DNA of 64,000 nucleotides from Nicotiana tabacum (Eukaryota > Streptophyta > Magnoliopsida > Solanales > Solanaceae), in NCBI RefSeq assembly GCF_000715075.1, contig NC_134081.1, forward strand, positions 108,550,108-108,614,107, in the 5' to 3' direction. Below are positions 10,046-22,019 of this stretch, one piece after another. The notes below the pieces were generated by a model. The model saw nothing but the letters and a program-made list of their open reading frames with translations, searched no databases and was not told where the DNA came from. The stretch's first letter is position 1. Each line of letters starts with the position of its first letter. The position numbers were made by a program, and so were the translations under genes.

Positions 10046-10407
10046 ATGTCTGGACGCAATAACCAACGAAGGTGCTATTGTGGCAAACGTGCGATTATGA
10101 AGGCATGTTGGTCCGATGGTAATGTTGGGCGTAGATACTGGATGCGTCTATACAGGTTTGGAGGTAATGACGGAAATCATTGTATGTTTGAGGAATGGTA
10201 TGATGAACCCATTAACCAAGAATACTACAAATCAATTTTGCAGTATGTTTGGAATATGAACGCTGAATACCAATGCCAGATCTCTGAAATACACAAGAAA
10301 TTGCGGCACTGCAGGAGAAACTAAAAGAGGCGGAAGAAGAAAAAAATAAAATGGAAGAGAAATTTAAGTGGTTGGAGCAGAGGGTAATGGCGGTAATGAC
10401 TAAATAA
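10046..10407 (+). pseudogene. GRF-type zinc-finger, coiled-coil protein, frameshifted
   Basis: The reading frame opens with MSGRNNQRRCYCGKRA. A GRF-like zinc finger spans about residues 9-55 (CYCG ... RYWMRLYRFGG ... HCMFEEWYDEP), then a linker (NQEYYKSILQYVWNMNAEYQ). The open frame ends at 10324 after 92 residues. One frame over, a Lys/Glu-rich coiled-coil tail continues to a TAA at 10405-10407, so a single-base deletion in the A-rich run at about 10290-10297 has probably cut off the tail. Short GRF plus coiled-coil proteins of this kind are abundant in plant genomes and often lie in transposons. The finger may bind nucleic acid, but its function here is unknown. The gene faces the Plant Mobile Domain gene tail to tail, with 233 bases between stops. 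Confidence 0.65.
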
Positions 10408-10640
10408 ACACATGTATGTGTTGAGTGTGGTATTTTATCTTTATGTTTTTCATATCATGTATTTTTATTAGTTGTATAGAATTTAAATTATGTTAAGTTG
10501 CTATGTTTGTTTTGCCCAGTTTTAGTATTAAAATAACAAAGAAACCGAGAAATAATAACATAATGCGCATATAATGCTAAACCATAGATAAAGTTGCTAT
10601 TATTTACTGATTGTCATATGTACATAAAATAAAAAAAATA

Positions 10641-12947
10641 TCAATGTGTCCCACAACCTTTATGCTTTAAAGCAGCCGCTGGCCTGAGGCGCATCCCATC
10701 TCGCCCGACTACACTATCAGGATCATCCTCATCACGTCGCCTCTTTATCAGAGGATGCGCTGCATCATGATCGTCAGTAAGGCTTGTAGACTCGGTAGAA
10801 GGGGTCGTCAACCCAGCAGTAACCTACAGAATAATGAGATATTTTAGTATATGAAATATATATTAGTAATGTATGTGTTAACTAAAAAAAGTTAAAATGT
10901 CTTACCATGGTCTCAGCGGCCTCCTCACTCTAATCATCCGTCTCAGGTTTGTCCGTGACCGGCGAGAAAGATGGCTTCAAAAAACACAATAGGCTTTAGA
11001 TATTTATGACTAATCAATAATATAAACACAAATATAAATAATAGTAATACAAATTAACCAAATCCTGTGAAAGATACTCAGCATCCCTCGATGGGACACC
11101 CCTGCCACGTCGACCACGTGCAAGCTGTACTGCTGGCCCATGATGGTACTGCTCTGGCGCCATATAATCAGCCTCGTGTCCTAAGCGCTCATCATCCCAG
11201 GCTCGCTGCAATGTCCGGGCAGCCAAATCTGTAACCAGCCAGCCATAGTCGTGCAAAGCGACCGCGCCCTCGCCTGTATGCTACTGCATCTGCAGTCCCA
11301 ATTGGTGGAACAGATGTAGGCCAATAACTTGCACAACATGTAAAATATTAATTGCGAAACGGTAATGTTAACGTTATAACTAAGTATACCAAATAACATA
11401 CCAGCGCCTCATGCTTCCTAGCGTATGGAACGAAAAACCAACCGCCAACTCGATGAACGGGATTCCCGATGAAAAGTAGGGTAATTCTGCGGTACCAGCC
11501 CATATACGCATGCTCACCATCCATAAGATCGGGTGGAGGGGATGGGGGAATCAAGTCAGACCGCTGGTCCCAAGTCTCGATCTACAACTCTAGCCATGCC
11601 TCATATGCCTGGTCAACCCTCAAACGATCATCTCGCTGGTAATGTGTCATAAGCCAAGTGGGCGGTGGAGGTACAAGTTGCGGTCAACCAAACTGGCGAA
11701 GGAGTCGCTCAGTGGCATGATGCTCGACAATATCGAAACACATCAATGGGATGGAAGATCTCCAGATAAGTCACTCGGTCGAGCAATAATCGGGCAAACT
11801 AGCTATTAGCTCGTCGTTGTATGGCCTCCAAATGAACTATTAGGTAAAAACATGAACCGTGAGTATACACAACACATATGAATCCAGGCCAAGTAAACTT
11901 AAGTATAGAATTACTTGCGCGTCCTCCAGCAAATCCAATAAATCCCTGTAATAGGGGAGATTATGTCGAGGCTCGTACTCGCGTTCGTATCCCCCCTATC
12001 AACCCACCTCCTAGCCAAAGGGAGAAATGGTAGAGGTGGTGCATCCTGAGCTATGGGTGGTAGAGGTGGCCGAAACTACAGGAACCGCTCCCAGGCCCAA
12101 ACCTAATATACAATTTGGACGTAAAATTTAAGGTATATTTTTATGATATATGTTATAATGAAGAGAGTATTTGACTATGTTTTCACCTGCAACAGCGACA
12201 TAAATCCTGCAACGTCTCGTTGGGTGCCCATGCATGCCCGGCACATCTGCCTGTACAAGTAGCCAAGAACAACAACACCCCAGCTGTACTGATGTAAATC
12301 ATCTAGCCGCTCAAGATGATGAAGAAATCTCAAGCTGACTACGTTTCCCAAAGTGTTCGGGAACAATACGCCTCCAAACATAAGCAGCAGCAGCAACCTC
12401 GTGTACCGGTTAATATGAAGATCTGGTGTATCATGAAATGCAGCCGGACGGGCGTCAACGCAAGATGACAAGCCCCAACCAATACAACCTCCTCCTCTGG
12501 CCGGAAACTGGTGAGCCTCTGCAACGTCTCTAGATACTGATCTCCCGAATAATCTCTCATGGCATGCGGCAAAGCAACAGGAAGTCCATCAACCGGCAGC
12601 CCATACAGAACTTCCACGTCCTGCAGCGTGATAGTGGCCTCGCCAATGGGAAAATGGAATGTGTGCGTCTCTGGTTGCCACCGCTCTATCAAAGCCGTGA
12701 TTAACGACCAATCCACCTACAGCAGGTCGATCTCAATGATCCTATAGAAACCCGTATCCTGCAGGCGTCTGACTATACGGGGATGGAGCTGGCGGGTCTT
12801 AAGAAAGTCCTACATATCGTCTACTCTCCTAGAACGTAAAGTCTGGGCCAATAACTGCCCCTCCCATATGTAGGAAGACCTATGCTCGGCCTGTAGCAAT
12901 AGTAACTCTAGGGAGGCAGGTCCGGGATGCAAAGGCGGAACCTCCAT
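10641..12947 (-). pseudogene. Plant Mobile Domain (PMD/MAIN-like) transposon-derived gene, broken
   Basis: The start Met (MEVPPLHPGPASLELLLLQ) is at 12947. The PMD core follows: [39 protein letters not shown] and [24 protein letters not shown] intron of 84 bases at 12103-12186 keeps the frame (LLQ|VWAWERFL), and another intron is likely at about 11842-11915. The C-terminal part reads HAYMGWYRRITLLFIGNPVH, then an acidic tail and a TGA at 10641-10643. Damage includes a TAG at about 12813 where a Trp is expected, a frameshift near 12460, and stops near 12720 and 11570. The PMD is found in MULE and other plant transposons and in host MAIN-type proteins. The many repeat-like relatives and the decay favour a transposon origin. 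Confidence 0.75.
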
Positions 12948-13059
12948 GACGACTACTGTAAATTGAACAAAATTAAATATATTATTTTTCTTTTCCATTG
13001 CTTAAATATATTGCAATACCTTGAATATTAAATTTTATTCGATATTTTTACTATAATGT

Positions 13060-14325
13060 TAATTAAGTTGATACATTTTCAATATTATAATTTTATATTT
13101 TATATATTACTTTAATATGTTAGTTTTATTATTTTATATGTTAGTTTTATTATTTTATATGTTAATTTTATTATTTTATATGTTTGTTAGTTATTCACCT
13201 ATTTTTTTACTATACAAGATTTAATTATTAAATATTCACATTTTGGTTCGGACACAATATTTGAGGCCCAGTAGCACCAATATATCCTGAATTCTTATGT
13301 TCAGGATGAGAAATATTTTTCAATTTTTCACTCATAAGGTCTGCTATTTTATATGTTAGTTTATTATTGTATATGTTAGTTTTATTATTTAATATGTTAG
13401 TTTTATTATTTTATATGTTTGTTTGTTACTGACTTTTTTTTACTATACTAAAATTAAATATTTAATTTTTATAACTATACACGATTTAATTATTAAATAT
13501 TCATATTTTGGTTCCGGACACAATATTTGAGGCCCAATAGCACCAATGTATCCTGAATTCTTATGTTCATGATGAGAAATATTTTTCAATTTTTCACTCA
13601 ACAGGTCTGCTATTTTATATGTTAGTTTATTATTGTATTTGTTAGTTTTATTATTTAATATGTTAGTTTTATTATTTTATATGTTTGTTTGTTTATTACT
13701 CACTTATTTTTTACTATACTAAATTAAATAATTAATTTTCATAACTATACAAGATTTAATTATTAAATATTTATATTTTGGTTCCGGACACAATATTTGA
13801 GGCCCAGTAGCACCAATGTATCCTGAATTCTTATGTTCATGATGAGAAATTTTTTCAATTTTTCACTCAACAGGTATGTTATTTTATATGTTAGTTTATT
13901 ATTGTATATGTTAGTTTAAATATTTAATATGTTAGTTTTATTATTTTATATGTTTGTTTGTTTGTTTGTTTGTTACTGACTTATTTTTTACTATACTAAA
14001 ATTAAATAATTAATTTTCATAACTATACAGGATTTAATTATTAAATATTCACATTTTGGTTCCGGACACAATATTTGAGGCCCAGTAGCACCAATGTATC
14101 CTGAATTCTTATGTTCATAATGAGAAAGTTTTTTCAATTTTTCACTCAATAGGTCTGCTATTTTATGTGTTAGTTTATTATTTTATATGTTAGTTTTAGT
14201 ATTTAATATGTTAGTTTTATTATTTTATATGTTTGTTTGTTTGTTTTTTTGTTTGTTTGTTTGTTTGTTAATGACTTATTTTTTACTATACTAAAATTAA
14301 ATAATTAATTTTTTTAACTATACAT
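13060..14325. repeat. Minisatellite, about four to five copies of a 266-278 bp unit
   Basis: The landmark GACACAATATTTGAGGCCCA begins at 13251, 13517, 13787 and 14065, giving periods of 266, 270 and 278 bases. Between landmarks lie AT-rich runs of TTTTATTATTTTATATGTTAGT and a growing TTTG microsatellite (GTTTGTTTGTTTG near 13940 and 14230). The copies are highly similar. The last is cut by the LTR that begins at 14333. No coding content is seen. Confidence 0.88.
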
Positions 14326-14332
14326 GCCTTAC

Positions 14333-15940
14333 TGTCACGACCCCAAATTCCTTCCGTAGGATGTCGTGATGGCACCTAGTCTCTAAGACTAGCTAAGCCT
14401 ATCAATACGGAATAAAAATTTAAATCTGAAATAAATAAACTACAATTCAAAAAATTTCAACTCCCAAACTCGGTAGAAATAAGTCACAAGCTTCTAAGAA
14501 TTTATTCTCTATGTCTCTATATATCAGAGTCTAAAACAAATAAGGAAGACAACATAGTAAGATAGAAGTGGACTCCGGAGTTTGCGGTCGCTGACAGATA
14601 TACCTCGAAGTCTCCTCGTACAACTAATTTATTGATGCCTGGTCTGATAAGGTGTACCTCACAAAAAGATGTGCAGAAGCATAGTATGAGTACACCACAG
14701 CGGCACCTAATAAGTGCCAAGCCTAACCTCAGTAGAGTAGTGACGAGATCAGGTCAGGCCCTACTGGAAAATAATAATAGATGGCATGGTAAAATGTTTC
14801 ACAATATAATAAAATAAAATGACAATGGAAATGAATCAAGTAGTAGGTCACCATTTAATTACACAAATAATGGTAAATAATACCTCGTGGAACAAAATAA
14901 AATTTTTTTTCAACTTTAAGAAAAACAAATCACAAACAAATCAAAGGCAACTACGACCATAAATCAACATCAACAAGGGCACTTCCGAGGTACTGCCTCG
15001 TAGTCCTAAATCATAAATAAATTCACAATATCTCATTTACTTATCTCACCGCGGGAGCCTTCACAATTTATTTTAAAGAAAATATTTTTTTTTCCCGAAA
15101 GAGCATCTCGCGTTTTAGCCATCCTTATCACACCGCATGACTTCTAGTAGTTCCCCCTCAAGCCGCCCTTATCTCACCGCATGCGTTTCAATACCCAGAC
15201 CTTATACCATCGCATGCATATCAATATCACAATATATCACAATTTGCACCTCAAGTGCTCAAATAATTTAACTTGCTACAATAATTCAACAAAAATATTA
15301 TCCACAATAAAGAGCTCATGGCTCATGCCAAAATAAATCATCAACAATATTTTTCCACAAATAAGAGCTCACGGCTCCATCGCAATAAGTACGAAAATCT
15401 TACAAAAATATTCAGGAATAAATAATTTAGCAAAATAATATTTCAAAATCTTTAATACGTTGCTTCAATACCAAATTTAAAATGTCAAATACTTTATATT
15501 GATAATATTTATTTTAAAGAAAATCAACCTTCAAATAATGCACAGAATAAAAGAAACCAAGTTCCAACTAAATAGGTAAAATAATTAGCAGGAAAAGGCC
15601 AAGCAAATCTAAAGTATATAAAACAAATCAATGATGGAGAATATAACAAGATTTAATAATTTAATTAATATGCAACAGTGATCTACACAATTTAAAAATA
15701 TAATCCTTCACATTTAACTCGTGTACACACTCGTCACCTCATATACACGACTTTTATCATATTATAATTAATACCAATCCTAGAAGAAATTTCCCTCACA
15801 CAAAGTTAGACAAGTCACTTGCCTCGACTTGCTCCAATTTAACCAAGTAGTATGCTTTTTCTTCGATTTTTCGACTCCGATCGACTCGTATGTAGTCATA
15901 ATTAATTCGATACAATCAAAAAAAATTATAGACCCTCACA
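14333..15940 (-). repeat. Gypsy LTR fragment
   Basis: It starts TGTCACGACCCC at 14333, matching the plus-strand left end of the LTR at 5423, including a following GTCGTGATGGCACCTAGTC block. This puts the parent element on the minus strand. Interior GGCTCATGCC / ACGGCTCC and CTCACCGCATG repeats resemble Solanaceae LTR sequence. No matching right end (GTTACA or similar) is found before the copia-derived ORF near 15950, so the fragment is truncated and its right boundary is approximate. No gene is seen. Confidence 0.65.
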
Positions 15941-15949
15941 TCACCTTGA

Positions 15950-16345
15950 GCACCCTCACTCTTTTTTTCTTTTTTCTTTTTATTTTTACTACCCAGTTTC
16001 CCAGATTCAGTTGTTTCAACCCCAGTCATAGTTCCTACCAAAATAAACCTATTTTCCACATATTTAGCGACCTCAAAGATTGTCTCATATGTAATTTTTG
16101 GACTAGATGTTACCTGCTTTATTTTAGATGAAAAAGTTTCTTCCCCATCAGTTACAGGCTTGAAGGAATCTTTAGATTTTTGAGGTTCTGCCTGACTTGC
16201 CCTTAATTTTCTTGATTTGTTCTCCTCTGGCGACTACTTTGCGAGCAAGCATCTTGAATCTTCCTTTCTTAGAGATAGGTGTGGTTGAGGGTGTGGGTGT
16301 GGATTCTTTGGGTGGTGATGAGGGATTTTCAGAGATGTTAGCCAT
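15950..16345 (-). pseudogene. Remnant of a third ORF downstream of Sirevirus-type pol
   Basis: A Met at 16345 opens MANISENPSSPPKESTPTPS, then PISKKGRFKMLARKVVA. A frameshift near 16205 moves the frame, after which an acidic/Ser-rich segment continues to about 15950. The ORF lies about 600 bases downstream of the copia pol stop and is on the same strand. Sirevirus-lineage copia elements can carry such an extra ORF, sometimes called envelope-like on weak grounds. I see no signal peptide, membrane span or fusion motif in what remains, so an envelope role is not supported. It is truncated by or next to the gypsy LTR fragment. Confidence 0.5.
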
Positions 16346-16942
16346 TGATGGTTAGAGGATGAGAGAAGATAATTATGTGTGTGTTTAGAAGATAAGAGAA
16401 GATAGAGAGAATTATTTAACGGCTGGAAATTTAGAAGTGAAGAAACGGCTAAGGCCAAATCAATATAAAGAGAGAGAATTCAATTGGGTAACAACTGCTT
16501 TTTCATAAGCTCAGAAGTCTAATCAAACTGGGAGTCAGTTTTAAAAGACGTTGAGGACTCTCCCTAGAATCTAGGCACTTATTGTGTTTTGGGACTCTCT
16601 TTCGGTGAAACTGGTTCATTTTATAACGGATAAGCTCAGGAAGGTTAGAATTAAATGGGAATCTCCTTTTGATCATAATCCAAATATAATTATTTCAAAA
16701 TATGCATAATGGAGAGTACGTACCAAGTAATCTTGATGAACCAGGTTCTTCACTGAGAAATCTCTTGTGTAAGTTTGAATTTTCCAAGAGAATAAAGATA
16801 ATATCATTAGAGATTAATGAGATATTTTAGCACATGGCACAAGAGTATACTAATGAAAGTATGAGACTGAGCAAAATCTAATCTAATTATGTACAAAATT
16901 CACAAATTATCTAACCAATTTTTGAATTAAAACTGGTTCCTT
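16346..16942 (-). other. Spacer between copia pol and the third ORF
   Basis: AT-rich with no open frame of note. It contains the GAACCAGGTTC-type motifs that also occur in the LTR of this element, and presumably was the element's own untranslated spacer. No host gene is seen. Confidence 0.5.
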
Positions 16943-18300
16943 TTAGGTGATCTTAATCATCCCTAATTCTAACATGTTCCTTTCAAAGTGATCTTTACTT
17001 AGAGCTTTTATGAAGAAGTCGGCTATTTGCTTGTCAATAGCACAAAATTCCACAGTGATCAAACCTTTTTCACAGTTGTCCCTCAAAAGGTGATACCTAA
17101 AATCTATGTGCTTAGTTCTTTTGTGATGAACCGGGTTCATGGTCATACTAATTGCACTAGTGTTATCACAAAAGATGGGGATATAACCTATATCAATTCC
17201 AAAATCCATTAATTATTGTTTGATCCACAACAATTGAGCACAACATGAGGCAGCAACAACATACTTAGCTTTGGCAGTAGATAAGACCATAGAATTTTTC
17301 TTTTTGGTAGCCCAAGACAGAAGTAAGAAATTGTGCCATACCTGAGGTGCTTTTTCTATACATAAGAAAACCTGCATAAATAACATATCCTACTAAGTTG
17401 AAATTACTAACTTTTGGATACCATAGACAAAGGTCAGTGGTGCCTTTTAGGTATCTCAAGATCCTTTTGATAGCAATCAAGTGAGACTCATTTGGATTTG
17501 CCTGAAATCTAGCACAAAGGCCTATACTGAAAACAATGTCAGGTCTGCTAGCAATGAGATATAACAAGGAGCCAATCATTCCCCTATACAACTTCTGATC
17601 AACAGATGAACCATGTTCATCTACATCCAATTTTGTGATTGTTTCTATAGGAGTGTCAATTTCTTTGGAATATTCCATTTTAAACCTTTAAGCAACTCTT
17701 TCACATACTTCTGCTGATAGACCATAGTTTTATTTTAATTTTGTTTAATTTGTAAGCTTAAAAAGAAATTAATCTCACCCATCATACTCATTTCAAGTTC
17801 ACTCCTCATTAGTTTAGCAAATTCTTTACTTAACTTATCAGTAGTTGCTCCAAAGATTATATCATCAATATATATCTGAACTACTAAGAGATCTTTACCT
17901 TTTTCTTTCAAGAATAAAGTATTATCAATTTTACCTCTCTTGTAGCCATGCTCAAGCAAGAATTTTGATAATATTTCATACCATACTCTTGGAGCCTTCT
18001 TGAGCCCATAAAGTGCCTTGTCAAGCTTGTACACATGATTAAGACACTCCTTGCTTTCAAAGTCCAGAGATTGCTTGACAAATACTTCTTCCTTTAGATA
18101 GCCATTGAGGAAGGCACTCATGACATTCATATGATGGAGAGTGAATTCCATGTAGGCAGTGAAGGCTATAAGGAGTCTAATTGCTTCCAATCTTGCAATT
18201 GTAGCAAAAGTCTCATCATATTCTATGCTCTTCTCTTGACTATATCCTTGAACCACCAATCTTTCCATGTTCCTTGAAACTGTTCCATCTACATTAAGTT
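16943..18300 (-). pseudogene. Copia reverse transcriptase and RNase H
   Basis: RT begins around 18270 (LVVQGYSQEKSIEYDETFA) and contains VYKLDKALYGLKKAPRVWYE and the catalytic YIDDIIFGAT. The first catalytic motif reads MNVMSAFLNG, where the family normally has Asp in place of the Asn, so a catalytic residue is lost. RNase H follows in pieces (SRPDIVFSIGLCARFQANP, LKGTTDLCLWYP, FCDNTSAISMTMNPVHHKRT, KHIDFRYHLLRDN) and ends at 16943. Stops or frameshifts at about 17735, 17660 and 17210 split the frame. Confidence 0.85.
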
Positions 18301-19800
18301 TGTTTCTAAAGACCCATTTTATGCCAATTACTGATATGTCCTTGGGTCTTAATAGAAGATGCCAAACTTGACTTCTTTCAAATTAGTTAAGTTCATCTTG
18401 CATTTCATTCACCCAGTTTGTATCCTGCATAGCCTCAGCAACATTTTTAGGTTCAATAAGAGATAAATTATATCAAAATCACAAAGATTCTTCAAAGAAG
18501 ATCTGGTTTTGATTCCAGAGGTCGGATTAGTAATTATATTCTCAATGGGATGAGAACTTTGATACTTGTAAGTTTTCACAACCACATGGTTTCCCCTAGA
18601 TGTTCCTTCAATGTTTTGTTGTTGAGGAACAGGTTCATGGACAGGTTCCCTCGAGGTTTGAGGATCAATTCCTCTCTGTTTAGTTCCCCCTATCAGGTTG
18701 CTCTAGGTAGAAGGACATGTTCCATCACATGTTCCTTCCTCTGGTGCAGCTTTAGTCTTGGTTGTGGTTTCATCTGAGTTTCTTACCATCCCAATTGCTT
18801 CATCATCATGTTCCTGCCTCTCAAAAAGAATGTTAGTTTCGTCAAAAATCATATATGCACTTTTTTCTACACACATAGTTCTTTTGTTATAAATCTTATA
18901 AGCTTTACTATATGAAGAATATCCCAAGAATACTCACTCATCACTTCTGGTATCAAACTTAACTAGGGAGTCTTTTACCATTATTGTGCACAAAGAACTT
19001 GCATCCAAATGCCCTAAGATGGGATATATTTGGCTTTCTCCCTTTAAGTAACTCATGCGGAGTCTTCTCAACAAGAAGTCTAGTCATGCACCTATTTATG
19101 ATGTATCATGCAGTGTTCACGGCTTCTGTCCAAAAAATATGGGGCAGTTTACTAGAAAGAAGCATAGTCGTAGCCATTTCTTCCAGTGTCATATTCTTTC
19201 TTTCAACTACTCCATTTTATTGTGGAGTCCTAAGAGCAGAAAAATTATGATTTTTTCCATGCTCATCACAAAATTCATCAAATTTAGCATTCTCAAATTC
19301 AATACCATGATCAGACCTAATTGATGCAAGTTGATTACCTAGTTGTCTCTAAGTTTTTCTAACAAAAGAAGTGAACATGTCAAATGCTTCATCCTTAGAT
19401 TTTAAAAACAATGTCCAAGTAAACCTAGAGTAATCATTAACAAGCACCATAACATATCCTTACCACATATTCTCAATGTTCTCATTGGACCACAAAGATC
19501 CATATGGACCAGCTCCATCGTCCTGGTAGTGTTTACCGTTTTCTTGCTTTTGAAAGAGGATCTTACATGCTTCCCCCTTGCACAAGCCTCACAAACTTTA
19601 TCTTCCTTGAACTTAATGTTAGGCATCCCTATCACCAAGTCCTTGGAGACTAGTTTGTTGAGTTGACTTAGACTGGCATGTTGAAGTCTTCTGTGCCAAA
19701 TGAGAGGATCATTATCCAACACACTTAAGCAAGTGAGTTCATTATCTAAAAGTATGGACAGATCCACAACATATATGTTGTTCACTCTTTTTCCCTACAA
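18301..19800 (-). pseudogene. Copia integrase
   Basis: The pre-integrase zinc module is clear: DPLIWHRRLQHASLSQLNKL and KVCEACARGKHVRSSF. The core starts with ELVHMDLCGPMRT, which includes the first catalytic Asp, then loses frame near 19460. Weak integrase-core similarity continues in other frames to about 18850, for example KAYKIYNKRTMCVEKSAYMIFDE at 18800-18920 (the integrase/RT linker common in copia elements). The enzyme is not functional. Confidence 0.78.
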
Positions 19801-20140
19801 ATCTATCTTGTCAAGTGGTAAGATTAATCATAAAGCATTTTGTAGTAGGTGATACTACCATGTTACCTCTATCACACAATTATGATACAGTTATTAGACT
19901 GTACTTCAGTCCATATATCAAGTAGGAATTCTCAATAGAGTGAGAATCAATCTTACCTACCTTTCCAAACCCAATGATCTCACATTTCTTCCCATTTCCA
20001 AAGGAGACAATACCTCTTTTAAGATCCTCAAGTGAACGAAACTGATTCTTGCTTCCTTTCATATGCTTTGAGCGGTCACTATCCATGTACCATATTTGGT
20101 TGCTCCTATTCGATTGGACCTGCAAAAGAAAATCAGGGGT
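19801..20140 (-). pseudogene. Copia protease
   Basis: Residues IWYMDSDRSKHMKGSKNQF at about 20100-20040 correspond to the copia protease active site (normally D-S-G after WY). Here the Gly is Asp, so the site is probably dead. IVSFGNGKKCEIIGFGKVG follows, as in the family. Confidence 0.75.
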
Positions 20141-21963
20141 TAGTCTTAGGAACCCAAACTAGTTTGGGTCCCTTTCTATAGGCAAAAAGGTGAATCAAAT
20201 TCTTTTTGGCCCAACTTGGCAACCTATTTTTCCCTTGAATAAAATCTTTATTCTTTTGACTTACCTTTTATTTTGTAGTGCATTCACTTTTATAGTGACC
20301 AGTGTTACCACAATATTTGCAAATCTTATTTTCGGAAAGTGTAAGATACTTGCTTTTGGGATCCCACTTAGGTGCAGGATTCCCAAAGCTAAGTCTTCTT
20401 CTGTCGCTACTATGGTGTTCTTGTAGCCATGAAAGTGCATCAGAGGACCTGTTCCAATTACAAGTTTTGTCTAGCTCATGCTTGACCGTGTTTAGATCCT
20501 CCTTTAGAATTCTTACTTGTTCGTCTCTCTTGTACAACTCATCTTTCATTTTTCCTGTATTTTCTTCTAAAGTGAGTTGTGTGTGATCAACTGTCTTTTT
20601 GCTTGTTCCTAGTTTCAATTTTAGATTTTCAGATCTAAGCTCTAAGGAAGTTGAGTCAATGCATGAACCTGGTTCTTTAACACAGTATTTTCACTTACAG
20701 TTTCACTAACCGTAAGTTCTAGGTTTTTGCATTTAGCCTTCAAAATCACTCATTCTTTAGACAATTGTTCCTTTTTGTTATTTACATCCTCATATTCATT
20801 AATTAGCTCTAGTAGCAACCCAGATAACCTTTCTTTAGACAAAAATTTAATCTAGTCTTTGATATGAAAGACACTTACCTGAGTTTCTTTATCATATTCT
20901 CCAATGGCCATAAGTGCTCGCTCATCCTCATCATCATCATCATCTGAGCTTTAATTTGATCTTTCTCCCCAAGAAGTGACCATAGCCTTGGTTCATCCTT
21001 TGTTGTTGCTTTTCTTGGGTTGAACATGTTCCTTCGTTCAGCCATTTCCTTCTTCTATTCATTTCCCCACAAAGGACGGTTTTTGATGTGATGATCAGGT
21101 CTTCCATACTTGTAGCAGTCATCATTGGTTTACTTCTCAGAAGCTTTTGCCTTGTTGTAGCTTCCACTTCTTGAAGAACCTTTACCTCTCCTCACGTACT
21201 TCTTGAAGTATTTGGTGATCGTAGCCATTTCATCATCTTCCAGATCAGTACCTTTAGTGATTCTGAGTGCCAAGCTCCTTTCCTTATTAGGTACATCCAT
21301 TTTTATGGTTTGTCTTCTAAGTTCATAGGAAATGAGATTCCCAATCAATTCATCTAGTGGGAGAGTGTCAATGTCCTTTGACTCCTGGATGGCAGTGATC
21401 TTGCTTTCCCAAGTGATTGGCAAGACCCTAGTAAGTATCTTCTCAACCCTCTCTTCTTCAGGGATAATCCTTCCAAGAGATTTTAGTTCATTTGTCAATG
21501 TAGTGAACCTTGTATACATCTCCTAAATGTTTTTCCCATCCTTCATAATGAAGTTCTCATACTGAGAATACAGTAGAGTTCCTCTGGATCTCTTTACTTG
21601 AGTCGTTCCTTCATGAGGCACCTGTAGTATGTCCCAAATTTGTTTAGCAGTGGCACAACCTTGGATTTTGTTGTACTCATCTAGACCAAGTTCACAAACA
21701 GGCCATTTCTTGGCTTTAGCATTCTTCTCCCACTTCTTCAAGTCCTCAGCAGTGCAATCCGCTCTTGTCTTTGGCACATCTACTCCTTCAGAATTTTTTT
21801 TCAATGTAGCCAGTGGACCATTAGTGACAATGTCTCATAGCTCATAGCCCTCTCCTTGAATGTGATCTCTCATTTTGTTCTTCCACCAAGAGTAGTACTG
21901 GCCATTAAAGAGTGGTAGCCCAGTAGTGGATTGTCCTTCTCAGTTTTCAGGTGCTGCACTCAT
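20141..21963 (-). pseudogene. Copia gag with long coiled-coil region
   Basis: The start Met is at 21963, followed by an N-terminal gag domain (DYILQ/WDILQVPHEGTTQVKRSR-like, RFTTLTNELKSLGRIIPEEE, ILTRVLPITWESKITAIQES). A first zinc knuckle region is degraded at about 21060-21110. A long Lys/Glu/Leu coiled coil spans about 20900-20480 (EENTGKMKDELYKRDEQVRI). A second CCHC knuckle is intact: KICKYCGNTGHYKSECTTK at about 20280-20325. Stops at about 21523, 21130, 20940 and 20268 divide it. In Sireviruses this coiled-coil region is a lineage feature. Confidence 0.82.
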
Positions 21964-22005
21964 CTTGATTTTCTCCTAAGGTGTTAGTCTCTTTAAGGAT
22001 AACCC

Positions 22006-22017
22006 GCTCTGCTACCA
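22006..22017 (-). other. Primer binding site of the copia element
   Basis: On the minus strand TGGTAGCAGAGC, one base different from the usual initiator-Met PBS TGGTATCAGAGC, two bases from the LTR end. Confidence 0.8.
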
Positions 22018-22019
22018 AT

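Noticed and set aside
15950..16345. Retroviral envelope gene
   Set aside because: No signal peptide, furin-like site or transmembrane segment is visible. Only position relative to copia pol suggests the label.
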